Shown: piece after piece, positions 58,881 through 64,000 of the stretch | Numbering within the stretch: the stretch's first letter is position 1 | Layout: each line of letters begins with the position of its first letter | Origin: an uncultured Fodinibius sp. | GTDB lineage: Bacteria; Bacteroidota; Rhodothermia; Balneolales; Balneolaceae | DNA length: 64,000 nucleotides | Reading direction: 5' to 3' | Assembly (NCBI GenBank): GCA_913056235.1 | Contig: CAJXMW010000001.1 | Span: 558,001-622,000, forward strand | Program-made: the position numbers and the translations under genes | Notes under the pieces: generated by a model | Told to the model about the DNA's origin: nothing | Database searches by the model: none | The model's input: only the letters and a program-made list of their open reading frames with translations

Positions 58881-60806
58881 TCAATCCTTAATCTGGAATC
58901 TCAGCTGAAATGTCGTGCCCTCTCCTGAAGATACCTCAAAATCTCCACCAAGCTGTTTCACCAATGTTTGAATTAACGTCATGCCCAGTGTAGATTTGTT
59001 GGCCATGTTAAAATCATCCGGGAGTCCAACGCCATTGTCTTTAATCTGTAGCAAAAGATGCTCATTATCCTCTTTGGCAATTGAAATTTTAATGAGCCCC
59101 TCATCACGCCCTTCAAACGCATGTTTGTAACAGTTGGTAATAAGTTCATTCAACAATAATCCACAGGGAATAGCCTGACTGACAACAAGAGTAACCGGCT
59201 CAATATCTTTTTCTACCCGGATGTCTTTTTCGGAATCAATTAGGGAACTCGAGATCATGTTCAGCAGGTCATTAATATACTGGTCAACCTTAATCTCAGA
59301 GAAAGACTCAGAGCTGTAAAGCTTTTCGTGCACCATGGCAATAGACTGAATCCGAGACTGGCTTTCCTGAAGCTTATCAAGCAGTTTTTCATCTTCTGAA
59401 TTCATTACTTGCATTTCCAGCAGTCCCGAAATTACGGCCAGGTTATTTTTTACCCGGTGATGAACTTCAGCCAGCAGTGTTTCCTTTTCTTTCAGCGACC
59501 TGCGTATCTTGTTTTCATATTCCTTGTGAGCTGTGTTATCGCGTACATACGCCACCAGACGCTCGCTGCCATTCGCTTCATACATTTGCGTGTGAATTTC
59601 CGTGGGGAAAATGGTGCCGTCTTTCTTTTGATATATTCGTTCCCAGGCTCCCTCATCGGTGGTTTCTATATCACTTAAAACATTAGGCATCGTATCACGG
59701 TATTCCTCTGGAATAAGCTCCAGGCTATTCATACCAACAAGCTCTTCTCGTTTGTATCCAAACAGCTGGCATGCCCGCTTGTTACAATTAATGATGGTAC
59801 CATCCAGATTGATCTCAAAAATAGCATCAAAAGAAAGCTCAGCCAACGTTCGATATCGTTCTTCACTTTCCTCCAGTTTTTCCTCTGCCTGTTTTCGTTT
59901 GGTCACATCCCGGTTGATGCCCACCCAGTACTCGTAGTCGCTATCCATTGAGGAAAAGGGCGACATATCCAGCTCTACCCAATAGGGCGTACCATCCTTG
60001 GTGTAGTTGATAAACTCCTCGCGCAGTGGCTCGTGATTTTTAATTTTATCACTGATACGATCCAGTACTTTTTGTGACGTCTCATCTCCGTGCAAAAAAG
60101 TAGGGGTTCGGCCGATTACTTCATCAGAGCTATAACCGGTAAATTTTTCAAAGGCTTCATTCACAAACACAATTTCCGAGTTGGTGGGATCTTCCTTTGG
60201 TGCTCTCGTGATGACCACCATGTCATTAAGATTACTAATGGCCAGCCCTTGCAACTTTAATTGCTCATTTTGCTCCTGGAGCCTCTTTTCTGCCTTGTTA
60301 CGGTACTGTATTTGTTTTTTAAGCTTGCGATTGGCGTCAGTCAATTTTGATGTTCGTTCCTTAATGCGCTCTTCGAGCGTTCGGTTGAGCTCCTGAAGAT
60401 TTTTCTCGGCCTTTTTCTGTTCGGTTACTTCGATGGAAGATCCTATTAAAGAATCAGGCTCACCCTGTGAGTTCGTTATCTCCTTTACTTCATCTCTTAA
60501 CCAGATATAATGACCGTCTTTATGACGAAATCGAAACTCAACAACAATGCGGCTCTGTTCCGAGATATCCTCATAAACAGAAAGCACCCGGCTTACATCC
60601 TCTTTGTGGATGCGATTCAACCAAAGTTGTTCATCGGCCTCAAAATCCTCCTTTTCAAAACCCAGTATTTCGCCTACGTTAGAGCTCATATTGATGATAG
60701 GATAACCCTCAGCCAGATCACAGTGATAAAAAATAATAGAACTTGACTGCATCAGCTCTTTAAAAGGGAAAGGATTCTCGGCACCGTAATTTTTTGTGTC
60801 CGGCAT
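58881..60806 (-). CDS. Soluble PAS-domain sensor histidine kinase (HisKA_2 type)
   Basis: 641 residues, no transmembrane segment, so cytoplasmic. Three PAS domains lie at about 25-130, 195-310 and 315-430; the first has the PAC motif FRFRHKDGHYIWLRDEVKEI. A coiled coil (EQKKAEKNLQELNRTLEERIKERTSKL) links the first two. HisKA_2 follows with the phospho-acceptor His in EVHHRVKNNLAVISGLLEMQ near residue 448, then an HATPase domain with N-box LLNELITNCYKHAF and GVGLPDD. No response regulator lies nearby, so it is an orphan kinase. Confidence 0.93.
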   Translation of the reverse strand: MPDTKNYGAENPFPFKELMQSSSIIFYHCDLAEGYPIINMSSNVGEILGFEKEDFEADEQLWLNRIHKEDVSRVLSVYEDISEQSRIVVEFRFRHKDGHYIWLRDEVKEITNSQGEPDSLIGSSIEVTEQKKAEKNLQELNRTLEERIKERTSKLTDANRKLKKQIQYRNKAEKRLQEQNEQLKLQGLAISNLNDMVVITRAPKEDPTNSEIVFVNEAFEKFTGYSSDEVIGRTPTFLHGDETSQKVLDRISDKIKNHEPLREEFINYTKDGTPYWVELDMSPFSSMDSDYEYWVGINRDVTKRKQAEEKLEESEERYRTLAELSFDAIFEINLDGTIINCNKRACQLFGYKREELVGMNSLELIPEEYRDTMPNVLSDIETTDEGAWERIYQKKDGTIFPTEIHTQMYEANGSERLVAYVRDNTAHKEYENKIRRSLKEKETLLAEVHHRVKNNLAVISGLLEMQVMNSEDEKLLDKLQESQSRIQSIAMVHEKLYSSESFSEIKVDQYINDLLNMISSSLIDSEKDIRVEKDIEPVTLVVSQAIPCGLLLNELITNCYKHAFEGRDEGLIKISIAKEDNEHLLLQIKDNGVGLPDDFNMANKSTLGMTLIQTLVKQLGGDFEVSSGEGTTFQLRFQIKD

Positions 60807-60984
60807 GTAGGGCAGGGGCTTTTAAAAACAACTATTTATGGAAACCTAATTATAACAAGTATTACGCAAAAATGGGGAAGAACATAGCCCCGTCTAAAAT
60901 ACGAAAATCTTTAGTCAACACTTTTTATCAGCCAAAATATTTTCTACCATAACTTCTAATTTTGATGATGACAATCGTGATAGC

Positions 60985-61725
60985 ATGAGCACTTCAAAGG
61001 ACATCAATATGTGGTCAGGGCCACGCAACGTCTCTACCGCTATCATGTATTCCTTTGCCCAGCGGGCAGATACCCGGGTGATTGATGAGCCCTTTTATGC
61101 TCATTACCTGCTGCAGAGCGGTGCCGACCATCCAGGACGCGCCGAGGTGTTGGAAAGCCAACCCCGAAATCCGGCTATCGTCATGCGCAAGCTTATCTCG
61201 GAAAGCGCCCGATGCGAAGTACTGTTTCTCAAAAATATGGCGCACCACATGATTGAGATGGAGGACCAACTTGACAAGCTGCTCCAGAAATTCCAGCACG
61301 TATTCCTAATTCGCGATCCCGCTGAAATGTTACTTTCGCTAGATAAAACTTTGCCCAACCCAACTATGCAAGACACGGCCTACCGCCGACAGCTGGAGCT
61401 GTTTGAAATTGTCCAAGCCGACGGACATCCCTTCAGCGTTATCGATTCCCGTGAATTACTAAAGGATCCTGAGCACGTTCTTTCTACGCTTTGCGAACAG
61501 CTGGATATTCCCTTCACCAAGGCAATGCTGTCGTGGGAGGCCGGACCTATTCCTGAAGACGGCATCTGGGCTAAACACTGGTACGACAGCGTACACCAGT
61601 CTACTGGCCTTGAACCCTATAAGCCCAAGGCGGAACCTATTCCCGAACGACTAAGACCCCTATACAAGGATTGTAAGGCGATTTATCAAAAATTGTTTGC
61701 ACATGCAATTAAATATGAACATTAA
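60985..61725 (+). CDS. Sulfotransferase-like protein
   Basis: 246-residue P-loop protein resembling PAPS-dependent sulfotransferases. The 5'-PSB-like segment MWSGPRNVSTAIMYSFAQRADT is at residues 9-30, followed by VIDEPFYAHYL. The 3'-PB-like region FLIRDPAEMLLSL is near residues 111-123. Relatives are common next to class IV aminotransferases, and one is 14 bases downstream here. The sulfate acceptor is unknown. PAPS binding is inference from the motifs. Confidence 0.82.
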   Translation: MSTSKDINMWSGPRNVSTAIMYSFAQRADTRVIDEPFYAHYLLQSGADHPGRAEVLESQPRNPAIVMRKLISESARCEVLFLKNMAHHMIEMEDQLDKLLQKFQHVFLIRDPAEMLLSLDKTLPNPTMQDTAYRRQLELFEIVQADGHPFSVIDSRELLKDPEHVLSTLCEQLDIPFTKAMLSWEAGPIPEDGIWAKHWYDSVHQSTGLEPYKPKAEPIPERLRPLYKDCKAIYQKLFAHAIKYEH

Positions 61726-61739
61726 GAATATTTCTTTCT

Positions 61740-62657
61740 ATGGATTCACATGCAACAATCCCTGATCCCCGCAACGAAGACATCAAGATATGGATCGACG
61801 GAGAATTATATGATCGTGAAAATGCCAAAATCTCTGTCTTTGACAGCCTCGTCCAGGGCGGCGATGGCGTTTGGGAGGGACTTCGTGTTTATGACGGCAA
61901 AATTTTTGCCCTGGACGCCCATCTCGACCGACTGCAAAACTCGGCCAAGGCCATGGCCTTTGATGATGTGCCCACGAATAAAGAAATCAAAGATGCGCTT
62001 TTTGCTACACTAAAAGCCAACGGCATGCGCGACGAAACGCATATTCGACTTACACTTTCGCGCGGCAAAAAAGTCACCTCGTATATGGACCCGCAGGTCA
62101 ATCAGTACGGATCAACCTTGATTGTACTGCCCGAATGGAAGCCTGCGCTGCATCGCAACAAAGATGGCATGCGGCTTATCACTTCCTCGATCCGCCGGAA
62201 TACCCCACAGTGCCTGGATTCCAAGATCCACCATAACAACCTGATCAACAACATACTGGCCAAAATTGAGGCCAATGTGGCCGGCGTGGATGCTGCTGTT
62301 ATGATGGATCTCGACGGCTACGTTTCAGAAGCCAATGCTACCAATATATTCTTTGTCAATGACGGAAAGGTAATGACCCCACACCCGGATTACTGCCTGC
62401 CCGGCATCACCCGGCAAACCGCTATCGATCTGTGCAAAGAACATGATATACCAGTAACTGAAAAACGCATCAGCATGGCTGAAATGTATGCAGCCGATGA
62501 ATGCTTTACCACGGGAACCATGGGAGAACTGGCCTACGTAGTTGAAATAGACGGCCGCAGCATCGGTCAGGGAGATGAGATTGGTCCTGTAACTTCGCGG
62601 CTGCAAACGTTGCATCGCGAGCTGGCCCAAACCACGGGTGAACCGCTACCTTTTTAA
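61740..62657 (+). CDS. Class IV aminotransferase (branched-chain type)
   Basis: 305-residue PLP enzyme. Fold type IV features: IWIDGELYDRENAKISVFDSLVQGGDGVWEGLRVYDG at the start, HLDRLQNSAKAM near residue 60, and the PLP lysine in CLDSKIHHNNLINNILAKIEA near 161. The E-A-N-A-T-N-I-F-F PLP-phosphate loop lies near 199, and the TTGTMGEL motif near 258. Similar to branched-chain aminotransferase and D-amino acid aminotransferase; IlvE is likely but not proven. Co-transcribed with the sulfotransferase. Confidence 0.88.
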   Translation: MDSHATIPDPRNEDIKIWIDGELYDRENAKISVFDSLVQGGDGVWEGLRVYDGKIFALDAHLDRLQNSAKAMAFDDVPTNKEIKDALFATLKANGMRDETHIRLTLSRGKKVTSYMDPQVNQYGSTLIVLPEWKPALHRNKDGMRLITSSIRRNTPQCLDSKIHHNNLINNILAKIEANVAGVDAAVMMDLDGYVSEANATNIFFVNDGKVMTPHPDYCLPGITRQTAIDLCKEHDIPVTEKRISMAEMYAADECFTTGTMGELAYVVEIDGRSIGQGDEIGPVTSRLQTLHRELAQTTGEPLPF

Positions 62658-62661
62658 GTGA

Positions 62662-63288
62662 ATGTCTATGCCCTCATTACCTGAAATAACGTTCCAAGCA
62701 GTCAGTTTTGGCTTTGAAGACGAACAAATTCTGCAGAGATGTTCGTTTCGGGCGCCGGCTGCCCAGCATACTATCTTGAAAGGCGAATCGGGTTCGGGCA
62801 AGAGCACTATTCTGCAACTCATTCTGGGCTACTATCAGCCGCAGGTGGGGCAAATTATGGTAAACAACAATCCACGGCAGCCCCGCGATTTGCGCAAGCA
62901 GAGCAGCTGGTTGCCCCAGGATCTGGATATCGGCGACGGCTCCGTACGAGATGTTATGGCAACGCCTTTTGACTTTGCTGCCAATACATCCCAAAAACCC
63001 AGCGTGACTACACAACAGGAGGTTTGGCAAAAGTTGGGATTGGAGCTGGGCCTGCTGGACAAGAAGTTTCGCAATTTGTCTACGGGTCAGCGCCAGCGGG
63101 TGGGGTTGGCTTTGTGCCATCTGCTGGATAAGTCGCTGGTGCTGCTTGATGAGCCCACCTCATCGCTGGATCGCGCCTCGAAACAGAAGGTGGCGGAGCT
63201 GTTGCTTGATCACAATCGCACGATTATTTCTACATCACACGATCCGTTCTGGGTCGATCTTGGCGATAACTTAATTGAACTCGACTGA
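62662..63288 (+). CDS. fetA: ABC exporter ATPase, FetA (YbbL)-like
   Basis: 208-residue short nucleotide-binding protein. Walker A GESGSGKST near residues 37-45, the Q-loop SSWLPQDLDIGDGS, signature LSTGQRQRVGLAL near 137, Walker B LVLLDEPTSSLD near 157 and the switch His in ISTSHDPFW. The size fits FetA. Its stop overlaps the ATG of a FetB-type permease, and FetAB exports iron in E. coli. The pairing is the main argument. Confidence 0.85.
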   Translation: MSMPSLPEITFQAVSFGFEDEQILQRCSFRAPAAQHTILKGESGSGKSTILQLILGYYQPQVGQIMVNNNPRQPRDLRKQSSWLPQDLDIGDGSVRDVMATPFDFAANTSQKPSVTTQQEVWQKLGLELGLLDKKFRNLSTGQRQRVGLALCHLLDKSLVLLDEPTSSLDRASKQKVAELLLDHNRTIISTSHDPFWVDLGDNLIELD

Positions 63289-64000
63289 TGGAAATTATTA
63301 ACCTGAGCTGGCTACAAATTGGGATCGGCTTTCTCATTTTAGTGCTGCCCGCCTACATCCTCTGGAGATACCGCACGGGACTAAACAGAAAGCTGCTGAC
63401 CGCTTCTGTGCGGATGGTGCTACAGCTTCTTTTCGTAGGCTATTATCTGGAATACTTGTTTGCCTATGATAATCCCTGGATTAACGCCGCCTGGATACTG
63501 GTAATGGTGGCGGTTGCCGACTTTGCGACAGTAGATCGCAGTAATCTTCAACAAAAAGCCTCGGTGCTGGTTCCCATCTTTGGGGCTACTTTTCTGGGGA
63601 TTATCGTCATCGATTTCTTTTTTCTGGAGGCCGTCATTCAGCTTCCCAAGCTCTTGGCCGCACAATACACTATTCCTATTACCGGGATGGTGCTGGGCAA
63701 TTGCCTTCGCAGTAATGTCATTGGGATCAATGCCTTCTATTACAGCCTGAATGAGCATAAAGAACGGTATCAGTTTTACCTCTCCTGTGGTGCCACGCGT
63801 TCGGAGGCGCTGAGGCCTTTTATCAGCCAGGCCCTGCAAAAGTCGGCTAATCCTACACTTGCTTCTATGGCCACGATCGGGCTTGTGTCGCTGCCCGGCA
63901 TGATGACCGGACAGATTCTAAGCGGCAGCTCCCCGCTTATTGCGATCAAGTATCAAATTATGATTATGGTGGCCATTTTTTCGGGGACGATACTCTCGGT
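63288..64000 (+). CDS. fetB: FetB (YbbM/UPF0014)-like iron export permease, 3' truncated by window
   Basis: The frame opens at 63288 (ATG overlapping the fetA stop) and is open to the end of the window (237 codons). Helices near residues 8-24, 36-58 and 64-82 precede the UPF0014 motifs TGMVLGNCLRSNVIGINAFY, ATRSEALRPFISQALQKSANPTLASMATIGLVSLPGMMTGQILSG. FetB homologues are about 260 residues, so only the C-terminus is missing. Confidence 0.88.
   Translation, partial: MEIINLSWLQIGIGFLILVLPAYILWRYRTGLNRKLLTASVRMVLQLLFVGYYLEYLFAYDNPWINAAWILVMVAVADFATVDRSNLQQKASVLVPIFGATFLGIIVIDFFFLEAVIQLPKLLAAQYTIPITGMVLGNCLRSNVIGINAFYYSLNEHKERYQFYLSCGATRSEALRPFISQALQKSANPTLASMATIGLVSLPGMMTGQILSGSSPLIAIKYQIMIMVAIFSGTILS

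Overview
The window is dense, protein-coding DNA from a Gram-negative bacterium of the Bacteroidota/Balneolota type. The evidence is a clade II (Sec-exported) nitrous oxide reductase cluster, a fused CcoN-CcoO cbb3 oxidase with a one-haem CcoP, large TonB-dependent receptors with N-terminal plug-type extensions, a sigma/FecR/STN-receptor signalling operon and a DUF5916 outer-membrane-type protein. A member of the Balneolaceae is my best guess, but that is inference from gene content. No rRNA, tRNA, CRISPR array, insertion sequence or phage gene was seen.

Bases 1-4500 (minus strand) hold a nos cluster: an Rrf2 regulator, a lipoprotein cytochrome c, nosZ, a membrane protein, nosL and the first codons of what is probably nosD. 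An identical 16-base dyad lies in front of both the cytochrome/nosZ operon and the Rrf2 gene, which suggests one regulon. Bases 4600-15000 hold a flavin monooxygenase, a heme A synthase, a ketoacyl synthase III, a stress operon (YgaP-like protein, thioredoxin, OsmC, Dps, DUF302) behind a Crp/Fnr gene, a CaiB-type CoA-transferase, a lipoate ligase, an ATP-cone/nuclease fusion and a second Rrf2 gene.

Bases 15190-23290 form a cbb3 oxidase operon: Rrf2, the copper ATPase CcoI, CcoS, the fused CcoNO, CcoQ, CcoP, CcoG and CcoH. The CcoNO gene is out of frame at a three-copy 5-base tandem repeat; two copies would restore a 744-residue protein. A possible partner-switching module follows (an anti-sigma-like ATPase fused to GNAT, then a STAS protein), with a flavin reductase and an M20 peptidase.

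Bases 27000-40500 hold a lipoprotein, an ECF sigma/FecR/TonB-receptor operon, a DUF2064 transferase, a second large TonB receptor flanked by palindromic repeats, and a YnjBCD-like ABC importer with two separate permeases. Bases 40600-50000 hold an MTA-phosphorylase-like enzyme with a sugar kinase-like protein, a duplicated-domain secreted protein, a BlaR1/BlaI-like pair whose upstream region has three ACGAA-N4-TTCGT operators shared with a divergent DUF5916 gene, a DoxX protein and decayed gene fragments. Bases 50100-64000 hold a UPF0489/DUF3095 pair, an S10 peptidase, a small heat-shock protein, KptA, two tandem membrane paralogues, an S9 peptidase, an orphan PAS histidine kinase, a sulfotransferase/aminotransferase pair and a FetAB-like exporter cut by the window end.
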